Part shown: positions 7,239 to 16,585 of the stretch, in pieces
Numbering within the stretch: position 1 is the first letter of the stretch
Layout of the letters: each line of letters opens with the position of its first letter
NCBI GenBank assembly: GCA_046296435.1
Contig: JBKBLI010000001.1
Location: forward strand, 62,001 to 126,000
Origin: M3007 sp046296435
GTDB taxonomy: Bacteria > Bacteroidota > Bacteroidia > Chitinophagales > Saprospiraceae
Direction of reading: 5' to 3'
DNA length: 64,000 nt
Translations under genes and position numbers: made by a program
The notes under the pieces: model-generated
Seen by the model: only the letters and a program-made list of their open reading frames with translations
What the model was told of the DNA's origin: nothing
The model's database searches: none

Positions 7239-10200
7239 ATGAGATGCAACATCCTTCTTAGGTTTTTTCGCCCCCCGTTTTTGCATGACATTAATGTCGT
7301 CGCATTCATTTTTGCCTTCAATATCGCACATGCCCAATTACACTACGACGCGCGCGGCACGGGTCGAAGTACGGGTATTGTGGCCTGGGTGCAGGTGTAC
7401 AACCCCACGCCTGAGGCCATGCGCGTTGTGCTGGGCGATTGCTTTATTCCCGCCCATTCGGGGCATCAAGGCTACGTAATTCCTCAGGCGTACCCGACTG
7501 AGATAGCGCCCTTCGGCTCGGTAAAGATAGAACTGGAAGGCTACTGCACACTGGCGCAGGCGCCGCCGGCGGCAGAGGGCTGGGCTTTGCCGGATGTATC
7601 GCTATGGACTTCGTGGGCGGCGGCGGCGCCCCTGCCCGAAGCAGGCAAGCCTTTAGGTCCTCCTTTTGTCGCCGCTATTACAACTGCCGACGACCCTTTG
7701 ACGCTGACTTACCCAGGCACGCAGACGCCCATGCCCTATGTGCTAGACTTCGACCGCTACCCGCAGCACGGAGCCAGGCTCCTGCTACATGCCGCTTATG
7801 CGGCGGGCGCGGCTTTCGACCAACTGGCGCAAGAGGGTAAGGTTAACCCTGTCGCTGCGGGACGCCCGTTGCCTACCCTTCGACAAGACCTCATCCAGCA
7901 GTATGTGTGGGCCTTTAGCGCCCGCCTGGCGGGCCAATCTTACGACAAAGGCGATTTTTACATTCAATTGGTTGAAGAAGCCGAGCAGCAGTTGAACCAA
8001 CCCATCAGCGCTTTCTCGCCAGAAGAGCGCCAATCGCTCGAACGCCAAAGCCAGGACGTGTGGGCCAACGTGTCGTTGGTGGGGGCCGCAGCTAAGCTCA
8101 TACCGCCGCATACCGGACCGCGTGTGGAGACCCTGCGCGCACAGCCTGTAAGCGCCGGCTCACCCATAGACCTCAGCGCCACCTTGCTGGAGCGCATGCA
8201 AACAACCTCGCCTACCCAATGGAATGCCCTCGACCAACTGACCCCAGTACTGCTCTTCCTCCAACAAACCAACGAAAACCCTGAATATCAGACCCTGAAG
8301 CAAGCCATCTTAGAAAAATGGCGCACCGCTTTAAAATACCAAATTGAACGCATAGACCCCCCATCGCCCTTCGCCGTGCGCGACGCTGTTACTGCCATCG
8401 GGTGGGTACAAAGCCGGCCCAGTCAGGTCATCCCCTACGAAGAGCGCCAACGCTTGCTGACCACGCTCTATGAAAAAATTGACGCTGCCCTCCGTTACTC
8501 GGCCAAGACGCTACACCCGGGGCAGGCCGACTTCCTAACCCGATGGCGCATGCTAAAAAGCGCGACCAACCAGCCTTGGTACGCAGCCTGCTGTCGCCGG
8601 TCCAATTCGCTCCAGGACCTTCCCAACCCCTCAGGCGCTGTGCGCATAACCGCACCGTTTCGGCCCGCCGCCTTAGCCCTTAGCGGGGAGCATTGGAAAC
8701 ACGCCATCCCCATCACCCCGTCCGCTGCAAAACTGCCCAAAAAGTTCTCCTGGTGGATACCCGCCATAGGTCTCCCTGCCGCAGGCGGCGCCGTTTATTT
8801 CGCTACGCGAAAACGCAAACTGCCAACGCCCTTACCTCCGCCGCCCAGAGCCACAGATGATGCCGTCAGCCTCGCTTGCGGCGGACAAACAATGGTTGAC
8901 CCTTTGGCCAACGACTCCGGCGCGCGCATTACTCTAAGCAGCATCAACGCTCCCACAGGCATTGGCGCGACTGCCGTGGGCAACACCGTGCTTATTCAGG
9001 CTTCCGGCGTCGGCGCCTTCCTTATAGCCTACACCATTACCGATAGCCTGGGGCGCGCCGCCTCGGCCAACATCGTCGCAACGGTAACCGACGCCGACCC
9101 GCCCGCCATCTCCTGCCCGCCGCCCGTCGCCGTGGACTGCGGGCAGCAAAACAACCTCGACATCACCGGACAGGCTACCGCTACCGACATCTGCGCCGGA
9201 CCCATCGCGCCGACCTTCGCAGACAACCCGCCAGTGTTCGCCGGTTGCGAAGGCATCATCCAGCGCACCTGGACCGCCGCCGACCCAAGCGGAAACTCCG
9301 CCTCTTGCATCCAGACCATCACCGTGCAGGATCAAACTCCGCCCGTCTTCACCCTTTGCCCGCCGCCCATCTCGGCGCCGATAGGCCAGCAGAACAACCT
9401 GAGCGTTACAGGTATGGCCGCAGCCACAGACGCCTGCAAACCGCCGGTCGTCGAACCCACCTTTGTGGATGACCTCAGCGGTTTTGGATCCTGCGGTGGT
9501 ACGATCGTGCGCAACTGGACCGCTACCGACGACTGCGGCAATACGGCCGCTTGCGCCCAACCCATCACGGTGTTCGACGCCGACCCGCCCGCCATCTCCT
9601 GCCCGCCGCCCGTCGCCGTGGACTGCGGGCAGCAAAACAACCTCGACATCACCGGACAGGCCACCGCTACCGACAACTGCGCCGGACCCATCGCGCCGAC
9701 CTTTGCAGACAACCCGCCAGTGTTCGCCGGTTGTGAAGGCCTCATCCAGCGCACCTGGACCGCCGCCGACCCAAGCGGCAATAGCGCCCATTGTACGCAG
9801 GAAATCACCGTGAAAGACCACTCAGCGCCGGTATTCACGTTTTGCCCGCCAGCCGTTACTGTAGCCTGCGGTCAGCAAAACGACCTTAATATTACCGGCG
9901 CCGCCACAGCCCAAGATGCCTGCGCGCCCAGCGCTGCCGTTACCCATAGCGACGCAACCATCGTTTTCCCCGCTTGCGTCAACGCCATCTTCGGGCAGGT
10001 CTTGCGCACCTTCAACGCCGCAGACCCTTGCGGAAACTCTGCCACCTGCACCCAAACCATCTCCCTGCGCGACGTCGTGCCGCCCACCCTCGTCTGCCCT
10101 GACTTAGTGCAGGTGCAATGCGGCCAGCAAAACAACCACGACATCACCGGCGCCGCCGTCGCTTTCGACGATTGCGGCGCGCCGGTTACCACCACCCACA

Positions 10201-11348
10201 GCGACAATCTCGATGAGTTTGTACAATGCGAAGGCGTCATCTTTCGCACTTTCCTGAGCGTGGACGCTTGCGGCAATACAGCCACTTGCGTGCAGCCCAT
10301 CGTGGTGGTCAATGTGCCCTGCAACTTCACCGCTTTGTTTGGCGTCAGCACACCCGTTTGCGGGCGTTGCGTAGGCTCCGTCAGCGCGTTCGTTGACCCG
10401 CCGGGCGACTACGCCTACCTGTGGAACACCGGGCACACCACGCCCAACCTCAACAACGTATGCCCGGGCAACTATACCGTTACGATTACCCACCTCAATG
10501 AGGAGTGCAGCGACATTTACACCGTAACGGTAGGCAACACGCCCAACCTGATGCTGACCGTGCTCCAGGTAAACCACCCCGCCAGTCCCGGCGCCAGCAA
10601 CGGATCCGTGGTGCTGCAAGTAGGACCTGCGCCGCCTTGGTCAATACCGCCGTTTCAGGTCTTTGTTAACGGTTCGCCTATTGGCTTTGCCAACACAAAT
10701 ACTTTCCAGATTGTCAACATGCCCCCAGGCGAATACGTCATCTGGGTGGTGGACCAGGGCGGCAGCGGCTGTATGTCGAGCCACGTATTTGTTTTCCTCA
10801 TTCCCGGCGGCATGGCCGAACCTCCAGCGCTGAGCCTGAATACCGCCGGAGCGCCGCTGACCTTACCTGCTGCGGGTAGCCCCGAACACCCGTCGGCATT
10901 GGCCGCAGCGCTTTGGCCCGCAGGTCCTGGGCTTACCTTGACCCTGCCCTTCGGACGCTTCGGCCAAATGCGCCTCGAGCGCCAGTCCTATCTGGGGCTG
11001 CATCCGGGCCTGGCGCCTTTGTCGTGGGCGGAACGCGTTGGCGCAGGCTATCGGCGCTATTGGCCGCTCGAGCGCCAGCCTAGATACTGGCTCTTTTCCG
11101 AGTCGGCGCTGGCTTTGATGTGCCTATGGCCGCAAACGATCCAAGAAACGCGCGGGCCGCTTCCGCAGCTTGCCTTAGGCGGCGGCGCCGACGCCAGCCT
11201 GTGGCGCTCCTTGCGCGTAGAGGCCGGCGCAAATCTGGCGATATGGCCTACGCTTGAACACAACCGCTGGCAGTTGGGCGCTTATGTGCGCGCCTACCTC
11301 CCGCTGCAAGGGCGCCAGCGCCCCATGGGCATACAAGGGCTTGACTGA
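7239..11348 (+). CDS. Large exported HYR-repeat protein with a novel N-terminal module
   Basis: A 1369-residue exported or surface protein. Residues 1-32 form a signal-like hydrophobic segment ending AHAQ. Residues 38-103 are a beta-type module (STGIVAWVQVYNPTP to GYC), and about 180-287 a helical module (DLIQQYVWAFSARLAGQSYD); both recur in the next gene. A single hydrophobic segment (about 504-521, FSWWIPAIGLPAAGGAVYF) precedes basic RKRK and a proline linker, then an Ig-like domain (about 540-617). Five HYR-type repeats of about 81 residues follow (617-1027), each with PPxxxCPP, CGQQN and a CGN or SGN motif, then an SprB-like repeat (1028-1110). The last 180 residues look like amphipathic beta strands; I see no T9SS sorting tail. 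Likely adhesion or envelope role; function unknown. Confidence 0.85.
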   Translation: MRCNILLRFFRPPFLHDINVVAFIFAFNIAHAQLHYDARGTGRSTGIVAWVQVYNPTPEAMRVVLGDCFIPAHSGHQGYVIPQAYPTEIAPFGSVKIELEGYCTLAQAPPAAEGWALPDVSLWTSWAAAAPLPEAGKPLGPPFVAAITTADDPLTLTYPGTQTPMPYVLDFDRYPQHGARLLLHAAYAAGAAFDQLAQEGKVNPVAAGRPLPTLRQDLIQQYVWAFSARLAGQSYDKGDFYIQLVEEAEQQLNQPISAFSPEERQSLERQSQDVWANVSLVGAAAKLIPPHTGPRVETLRAQPVSAGSPIDLSATLLERMQTTSPTQWNALDQLTPVLLFLQQTNENPEYQTLKQAILEKWRTALKYQIERIDPPSPFAVRDAVTAIGWVQSRPSQVIPYEERQRLLTTLYEKIDAALRYSAKTLHPGQADFLTRWRMLKSATNQPWYAACCRRSNSLQDLPNPSGAVRITAPFRPAALALSGEHWKHAIPITPSAAKLPKKFSWWIPAIGLPAAGGAVYFATRKRKLPTPLPPPPRATDDAVSLACGGQTMVDPLANDSGARITLSSINAPTGIGATAVGNTVLIQASGVGAFLIAYTITDSLGRAASANIVATVTDADPPAISCPPPVAVDCGQQNNLDITGQATATDICAGPIAPTFADNPPVFAGCEGIIQRTWTAADPSGNSASCIQTITVQDQTPPVFTLCPPPISAPIGQQNNLSVTGMAAATDACKPPVVEPTFVDDLSGFGSCGGTIVRNWTATDDCGNTAACAQPITVFDADPPAISCPPPVAVDCGQQNNLDITGQATATDNCAGPIAPTFADNPPVFAGCEGLIQRTWTAADPSGNSAHCTQEITVKDHSAPVFTFCPPAVTVACGQQNDLNITGAATAQDACAPSAAVTHSDATIVFPACVNAIFGQVLRTFNAADPCGNSATCTQTISLRDVVPPTLVCPDLVQVQCGQQNNHDITGAAVAFDDCGAPVTTTHSDNLDEFVQCEGVIFRTFLSVDACGNTATCVQPIVVVNVPCNFTALFGVSTPVCGRCVGSVSAFVDPPGDYAYLWNTGHTTPNLNNVCPGNYTVTITHLNEECSDIYTVTVGNTPNLMLTVLQVNHPASPGASNGSVVLQVGPAPPWSIPPFQVFVNGSPIGFANTNTFQIVNMPPGEYVIWVVDQGGSGCMSSHVFVFLIPGGMAEPPALSLNTAGAPLTLPAAGSPEHPSALAAALWPAGPGLTLTLPFGRFGQMRLERQSYLGLHPGLAPLSWAERVGAGYRRYWPLERQPRYWLFSESALALMCLWPQTIQETRGPLPQLALGGGADASLWRSLRVEAGANLAIWPTLEHNRWQLGAYVRAYLPLQGRQRPMGIQGLD
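9090..9785 (+). repeat. Near-identical duplicated HYR units (ABAB arrangement)
   Basis: About 205 bases starting at 9090 recur at 9576 with only a handful of mismatches, an offset of 486 bases (162 codons, two repeat units). The unit in between is much more diverged. This indicates a recent two-unit duplication or gene conversion inside the HYR array. Confidence 0.8.
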
Positions 11349-11417
11349 GCCGACAGCGCTATGACTGCGCACTTCCCGCCAAATACCCGATTTTCTCACC
11401 CTTTAACTGTTTTTGTC

Positions 11418-14090
11418 ATGAAAACATTGTTTTTTTTCTCGCTCACCCTGCTGTCGCTCTGCCTCGGCCCAGCGGCCTTGAGCCAGCCCAGCGGCCAAGA
11501 ACTCGAAAAGCAGGCCCACGAAGCCTACGAAAAAGGCTATACTGGTAATTCGCCCGAAGCCCAAGCCCAATCCTTCGACGAAGCGGCCCGCCTCTATGAA
11601 GCCGCCGCAAAAGCGTACGAAAAGGAAAAAATGAACGACAAAGCCGACAAGGCCCGCAAAAGCGCCCATGGCGCCCGCCAAAATGCCGAACACCGGCGCA
11701 ACCGGAGCCGCACCGCGTCGCCGCAGCAGCAAGTCGTCGCCACCGGCCGCACGACGGGCCACATCGCCGATCTCGTACTCACCAACCCCGGCGCCAAGTC
11801 CGCCGATGCCGTGCTGCCCGCATCGGTCGTCATCCCCTCCGACGGCCAATACCAGGGCTACGCCGTGCCCACTACGCCCGGCAAAACCACTGTGCCCCCC
11901 GGCCAGACCCGCACCGTGCCGCTGACCGGCTATTGCACCCATCCCGATCTGCCGGCCCCGCCACCCGGAACCATCCTGCCCACCCCGACCGACTGGCCGC
12001 CCACCTTACTGCCTACGCCGCAAACGGTGCGCACCCTGGAAACCACCGCCCGACGCCTGCTCGATCAAGGCGCCATCCAATTGCCGCTTGACGAGCCGGC
12101 CTTTATCGTTCAACAAACCTACTGGATCTTCGTTTCGACGCCCTACAACCCCTGCGCCTATTTGAATACCCTCCTGACAGAGGCCGGCGTGCCGCAAGAC
12201 GCCATTCCCACAGCCATCGCGCAAGTGGTGGACGCCATGCTGACGGTCGGCCGCGAAGCCGGACTGCCGGAATACCAGCCTGCGCTGCCTGCGCTGCCCA
12301 TCCGACCGCCGGCCCCGCCCGCGCCCGGCGCCGTTAAGCCAACGGTCAGGGTAACTGGTACCGGCCAAACCACCGGCCACATCGCCGACATCACCATCCG
12401 CAACCCTTCCGACCAACCCATAGCTGTCGTCGTCGGCAACTCGGCATACATCCCCTCTACTGGTAGGTATCAGGCCTACGTCGCGCCCAAACTGCCCCCC
12501 ATAACCGTGCCGCCCCGCGAAACAGTTACCACGCCCATCCACGGCTATTGCGCCGACGTGCGCCGCCCGCCCGTGCCCGCCGGCAACGATATGCCGCCCC
12601 TGAGCGAGTGGATCGCCTCCGAACCCGGCGCCGACCTGCTGCAATTGCCCAACGCCGTGCGCATACCTACCCGCGCAGCGCCACCCCTGACCGAAGTCGC
12701 CAACATCCTGCAAAGCCAACCCGTACCGCCCGTCGCAGCACAATGGGACTGCCTGCCCCTGCCGCCGGCAAACACCCAGCCCCTCCTGCCCGGTACCGAC
12801 ACGCCTATTCGCGTGCCCATATCCGCCGCCGATAACCCCGGTTTAGCCGTACCCCTCCTGTTGGATGCCATCAGCCGCCTCGAAGACGCTTACGAGCGAT
12901 TGGGCGGAACGCTCACCACGCCCTTCTCCAACAACCCGCCCAGAGAGCGCGAAGCCGTCATCCAGCAGACGTTTTGGATATACTCCGCCAGGCTGGAAGG
13001 CAAGCCCTACACCTACAACGACTTTCACGACAACACCGTCAAACAGTTTGAAACCAACTCCGGCCGACCTTACAACGGCTTGCCGCCCGACCAAAAGGAA
13101 AAACTCGACAAAGGCGTGGACGACTTCTGGGATGCCTTCACGGCCACCGGCGTAGAGGCGAAGATTTTGCCGAAGACGCCGGAAACGCCTAAACTGGAGG
13201 ATGTTCCTCCTTTGAAAATGCCTTTTGAAGATCCGTCTGTGTTGATTCAGAATCGGCCAAGGCAGCAACGCCAGCGCGCAAAAAAGTGTGAATGCGGCTC
13301 GGTTTCATTTAATCTTCAAATTTGGGCTTGGGGAAACGATGGTTCTGGAAATAACGTACACAAAGGCGCCCCGTACAAAGAAGCCGTGTCTGGCAATGCT
13401 GCGCCGGGCCAAGCCGCCCAGGCCGTACCGATTAAGAAGAACGACCTCCCAGCCCGCCCCGCGAACGACGACATATATCTGATCGCTATACGAAACATCA
13501 AGGCAGATTGCCCTTGCACCGAATGGACGGAGTCTATCGAGCAGGCCATCAAAGGCTTGGAAAAGGCAATGCGCGATAACGCGGACAAAATCAGCAGAGC
13601 CAGAGAGGCTTTGGACAAAGCGCAAAAAGAACTGGATACGTTAAAGAGCCAACTGGAAAAGGCAAGAGCTGCAAAAAGGCCAGTTCAATCAACTATAGAC
13701 AGATTGGAAATAAAGATGCAGAAGGCAGAAGAAAAAAAGGAAAAAGCCGAATCAGACTTGGCTACATTGGAGAACCCGATTCACGCCAAAAAGAGTGAGC
13801 TGGATGACTTGAAAAAAGCGGCGAAACAGTCCGATTGCACAGTTTATACAAACGAAAAGAACCCAGATTCAAAATTGCCGCCGCAAGTCAAGGCCAAAAA
13901 TACAGTTATTGGGAGAATAGAAAATGCCCCTGATGGCTCCAAACTTGCACCAGAAGAGTACTATTATAGTTTCAGGCATGATCCCAACAAGCCGCTTACT
14001 TACGATATTGAAATTTCCTTTTATTGCGAGGGAGACGGCTGTAAGCCCATCTCCTGCAGCCGCACCTTCGTTGTAAAAGTAGAGGAATAA
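11418..14090 (+). CDS. Exported protein with two copies of the novel module and a coiled coil
   Basis: 890 residues from ATG 11418, chosen because MKTLFFFSLTLLSLCLGPAA is a clear signal peptide; the upstream in-frame ATG at 11361 adds only non-signal residues. Residues 25-97 are helical and charged (TPR-like). Module A occurs twice (about 107-173 and 311-378), each with TTGHIAD, an NP turn, YQxY and a closing GYC. Module B occurs twice (about 203-285 and 475-585), each with an IVQQTYWIF or VIQQTFWIYSARL core. A long coiled coil (about 705-800) is inserted into a Cys-containing beta domain (623-702 plus 803-890, with CEC, CPC and CEGDGC). The gene begins 69 bases after the HYR gene. Function unknown; probably part of one surface system with its neighbours. 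Confidence 0.85.
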   Translation: MKTLFFFSLTLLSLCLGPAALSQPSGQELEKQAHEAYEKGYTGNSPEAQAQSFDEAARLYEAAAKAYEKEKMNDKADKARKSAHGARQNAEHRRNRSRTASPQQQVVATGRTTGHIADLVLTNPGAKSADAVLPASVVIPSDGQYQGYAVPTTPGKTTVPPGQTRTVPLTGYCTHPDLPAPPPGTILPTPTDWPPTLLPTPQTVRTLETTARRLLDQGAIQLPLDEPAFIVQQTYWIFVSTPYNPCAYLNTLLTEAGVPQDAIPTAIAQVVDAMLTVGREAGLPEYQPALPALPIRPPAPPAPGAVKPTVRVTGTGQTTGHIADITIRNPSDQPIAVVVGNSAYIPSTGRYQAYVAPKLPPITVPPRETVTTPIHGYCADVRRPPVPAGNDMPPLSEWIASEPGADLLQLPNAVRIPTRAAPPLTEVANILQSQPVPPVAAQWDCLPLPPANTQPLLPGTDTPIRVPISAADNPGLAVPLLLDAISRLEDAYERLGGTLTTPFSNNPPREREAVIQQTFWIYSARLEGKPYTYNDFHDNTVKQFETNSGRPYNGLPPDQKEKLDKGVDDFWDAFTATGVEAKILPKTPETPKLEDVPPLKMPFEDPSVLIQNRPRQQRQRAKKCECGSVSFNLQIWAWGNDGSGNNVHKGAPYKEAVSGNAAPGQAAQAVPIKKNDLPARPANDDIYLIAIRNIKADCPCTEWTESIEQAIKGLEKAMRDNADKISRAREALDKAQKELDTLKSQLEKARAAKRPVQSTIDRLEIKMQKAEEKKEKAESDLATLENPIHAKKSELDDLKKAAKQSDCTVYTNEKNPDSKLPPQVKAKNTVIGRIENAPDGSKLAPEEYYYSFRHDPNKPLTYDIEISFYCEGDGCKPISCSRTFVVKVEE

Positions 14091-14135
14091 GTAAGGAGAA
14101 AAACCACAAACCAGACTGCCAGCCTACCCAAGGCC

Positions 14136-14167
14136 GGGCCTTCCGGGACGACAATCCCGGAAGGCCC
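14136..14167 (+). terminator. Perfect 13-bp hairpin after the coiled-coil gene
   Basis: GGGCCTTCCGGGA (14136-14148) pairs perfectly with TCCCGGAAGGCCC (14155-14167) around a 6-base loop. It begins 45 bases after the stop codon. The following bases are only weakly T-rich, so termination may be partial, or the hairpin may protect the transcript end. Confidence 0.65.
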
Positions 14168-14237
14168 TTCGCCTGGCGGCCAACGCCGCCCCCCGCAAGC
14201 GCTTCGGCGCACATTTCTTAACTTTTAAAATGCATTG

Positions 14238-16373
14238 ATGATGAAACCCATTACCTTCTTCTCCGCAATCTATCTCATCGCTTGGGCGCACCTGCTGCTG
14301 CCTACCCAGTCGGCAGGCCAGACCTGGAATTTACAAACAACCGGCCTGACGCTCAATGGCATCTGGATGCTCAACAGCAATACCGGATGGGCCGTTGGCA
14401 ATGCCGGCCTCATCTTGTACACCAACAACGGCGGTACTACATGGACGGGGCAGGCATCGGGTACGGATGCCAATCTTTATGGCGTCTGGGGCGTCGATGC
14501 CGGCAATGTCTGGGCGGTGGGGCACAGTGGAAAAATCCTGAAGTATGATGGTTCGGCATGGGCGGAGCAAAACTCTAACACTGGCTTTTCGCTATTCGGT
14601 ATATGGGGGGTAGATGCCAACAACGTCTGGGCTGTTGGTGGCGCCAGTCTTTGGGGAGTTATTGTAAAATATGATGGCTCTGCCTGGGGCACTCAATTTA
14701 CGGGAGGAGCGCCGTGGAATGGCCTGTGGGGGACAAACGCCAGTAACATCTGGGTAGTTGGGAATGGAGGCGCCATTTATAAGTACAACGGTTCCTCGTG
14801 GTCAGCGCAAACTTCCGGCACAACGAGCACACTTTTAGGTGTTTGGGGCGCCAATGGCAGCAATGTCTGGGCAGTAGGGGCCGGCGGCGCCATTCGGTTT
14901 TACAACGGTTCCTCTTGGTCTGCTCAGACATCGGGCACGTCAAATATGCTCAATGGTATTTGGGGGGTTAATACCAGCAATGTCTGGGCAGTAGGGGCCG
15001 GCGGCGCCATTGTCAAATATAATGGCTCCGCATGGTCTGCACAATCATCCGGGACTTCTAATTCGATCAACGGCGTTTGGGGCACGAATAGCAGCAATGT
15101 GTGGACGACTGGATTTCAGGGGACTATTTTGAAACACAACGGTTCCTCTTGGTCAAGTCAACTTTCTGGTCTTTCCAATCAAGATTTATGGGGCATCTGG
15201 TGCGCCAATGCGTCCAATATATGGGCCGTGGGTGGTGCTGGAATTATTTTGAAATACAATGGCGCCTCGTGGTCAACGCAAACCTCTGGCACTTCAAATA
15301 GTTTAATCGGCGTCTGGGGCGCCGACGCCAACAACGTCTGGGCCGTAGGCGGCAACGGTACCATCCTCAAATACAACGGCAGCGCCTGGAGCGCACAAAC
15401 CTCAGGTACCTCAAGCACCCTGCGCGGCGTCTGGGGCGCCGACGCCAACAACGTCTGGGCCGTAGGCGGCAACGGTACCATCCTCAAATACAACGGCAGC
15501 GCCTGGAGCGCACAAACCTCAGGTACCTCAAGCACCCTGTACGGCGTCTGGGGCGCCGACGCCAACAACGTCTGGGCCGTAGGCGGCAACGGTACCATCC
15601 TCAAATACAACGGCAGCGCCTGGAGCGCACAAACCTCGGGTACTTCGCAGCACCTGTACGGCGTCTGGGGCATTGATGCGGTCAATGTATGGGCTGGAGG
15701 AGCATCAGGCGCAGTACTTAAGCACGATGGCTCCTCATGGACGGAACAGGTAATATCGCCTATGGCAAGAGTGCAAGGACTTGCGGGCGCGATACCCGAT
15801 CTATGGGCAGTAGGCGAAAACAGTACCATCTGGCACTCCGCCGACCAGCCGCTACCCATCGAGCTGCTGCGCTTTCAGGCCCGGAGAGAGGGCGCTGCGG
15901 CCGCGCTTTATTGGCAAACCGCCACCGAGCGTAACAACGCCGGCTTCTACATCGAGCGCAGCGGAGACGCTTTGCAATTCCTGTCCATCGGCTTTGTAGC
16001 CGGACAGGGGCATAGCGCGCAAACAACCGACTACGCCTTTCGGGACGACAGCCCCCTGCGCGGCCTCAACTACTACCGCCTGCGCCAAACCGACTACGAC
16101 GGTCCCGCAACCTATTCGCCCGTGGCGTCGGTATTCCTAAAAGACAATGACTGGAGCGTCTTTCCCAATCCCGCTGCAGACTGGATCGAACTGTCCGGCC
16201 CCGCCCTCCACCCGGGCGCCTACTACCGGCTGACTGACCCTATGGGCGCTATCCGCCAAATCGGCCCGCTGCCCGAAAACCGCATCCACCTGCGCGACCT
16301 GCCGCCGGGGTTGTACTACCTGTGGATACACGACGAAGCAGCGCAGCACGTAGCGCCCGTCGTCAAACACTGA
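14238..16373 (+). CDS. Secreted beta-propeller protein with T9SS sorting tail
   Basis: About 711 residues from ATG 14238; the TTG three bases earlier and the ATG at 14241 are alternatives. A signal peptide (FFSAIYLIAWAHLLLPTQSAGQ) precedes 13 repeats of about 39 residues with consensus VWAVGxxGxILKYNGSxW followed by SGTSxxLxGVWG, probably forming one or two beta-propellers. Three units (15309-15659) are nearly identical at the DNA level. After LPIELLRFQARREG comes a fibronectin-like domain, and the last 70 residues (FPNPAADWIEL onward, DLPPGLYYLWI) form a type A T9SS sorting domain, so the protein is exported through the type IX system. Partners are likely the two upstream exported proteins. 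Ligand unknown. Confidence 0.88.
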   Translation: MMKPITFFSAIYLIAWAHLLLPTQSAGQTWNLQTTGLTLNGIWMLNSNTGWAVGNAGLILYTNNGGTTWTGQASGTDANLYGVWGVDAGNVWAVGHSGKILKYDGSAWAEQNSNTGFSLFGIWGVDANNVWAVGGASLWGVIVKYDGSAWGTQFTGGAPWNGLWGTNASNIWVVGNGGAIYKYNGSSWSAQTSGTTSTLLGVWGANGSNVWAVGAGGAIRFYNGSSWSAQTSGTSNMLNGIWGVNTSNVWAVGAGGAIVKYNGSAWSAQSSGTSNSINGVWGTNSSNVWTTGFQGTILKHNGSSWSSQLSGLSNQDLWGIWCANASNIWAVGGAGIILKYNGASWSTQTSGTSNSLIGVWGADANNVWAVGGNGTILKYNGSAWSAQTSGTSSTLRGVWGADANNVWAVGGNGTILKYNGSAWSAQTSGTSSTLYGVWGADANNVWAVGGNGTILKYNGSAWSAQTSGTSQHLYGVWGIDAVNVWAGGASGAVLKHDGSSWTEQVISPMARVQGLAGAIPDLWAVGENSTIWHSADQPLPIELLRFQARREGAAAALYWQTATERNNAGFYIERSGDALQFLSIGFVAGQGHSAQTTDYAFRDDSPLRGLNYYRLRQTDYDGPATYSPVASVFLKDNDWSVFPNPAADWIELSGPALHPGAYYRLTDPMGAIRQIGPLPENRIHLRDLPPGLYYLWIHDEAAQHVAPVVKH
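15309..15659 (+). repeat. Three near-identical 117-bp tandem repeats
   Basis: Units start at 15309, 15426 and 15543 with a constant period of 117 bases (39 codons). They differ by only a few bases, while flanking propeller units are well diverged and richer in A/T. This is a recent tandem expansion or conversion tract that keeps the frame. Confidence 0.9.
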
Positions 16374-16397
16374 GCGGCAAAAGACAACTTTAGTACG

Positions 16398-16417
16398 AGC
16401 GACAAAGGAACGTCGCT
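16398..16417 (+). terminator. Hairpin after the propeller gene
   Basis: AGCGAC (16398-16403) pairs with GTCGCT (16412-16417), followed by TTATTATG. It lies 24 bases after the stop codon; a weak intrinsic terminator. Confidence 0.45.
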
Positions 16418-16585
16418 TTATTATGTGTTAACAAGACGCTCCCGCGTCTCTCGCTTATTCGCTTTTTTCTATGTTGAGCAGAGGGCTTATCCTTGTTAAT
16501 AAAAGGTTGATTCAACAAAAAATACTTACAATCCAATAAAATTGCGTAACATTGCAGCATCTCTACACATCAATTCAAGACAACC

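Noticed and set aside
8934..9821. 295-residue Gly/Val-rich frame antisense to the HYR array
   Set aside because: Repetitive only because the sense strand repeats; not an independent gene.
15309..15659. Possible mobile element or CRISPR from the 117-bp repeats
   Set aside because: The repeats are in-frame protein repeats of 39 residues within one gene.
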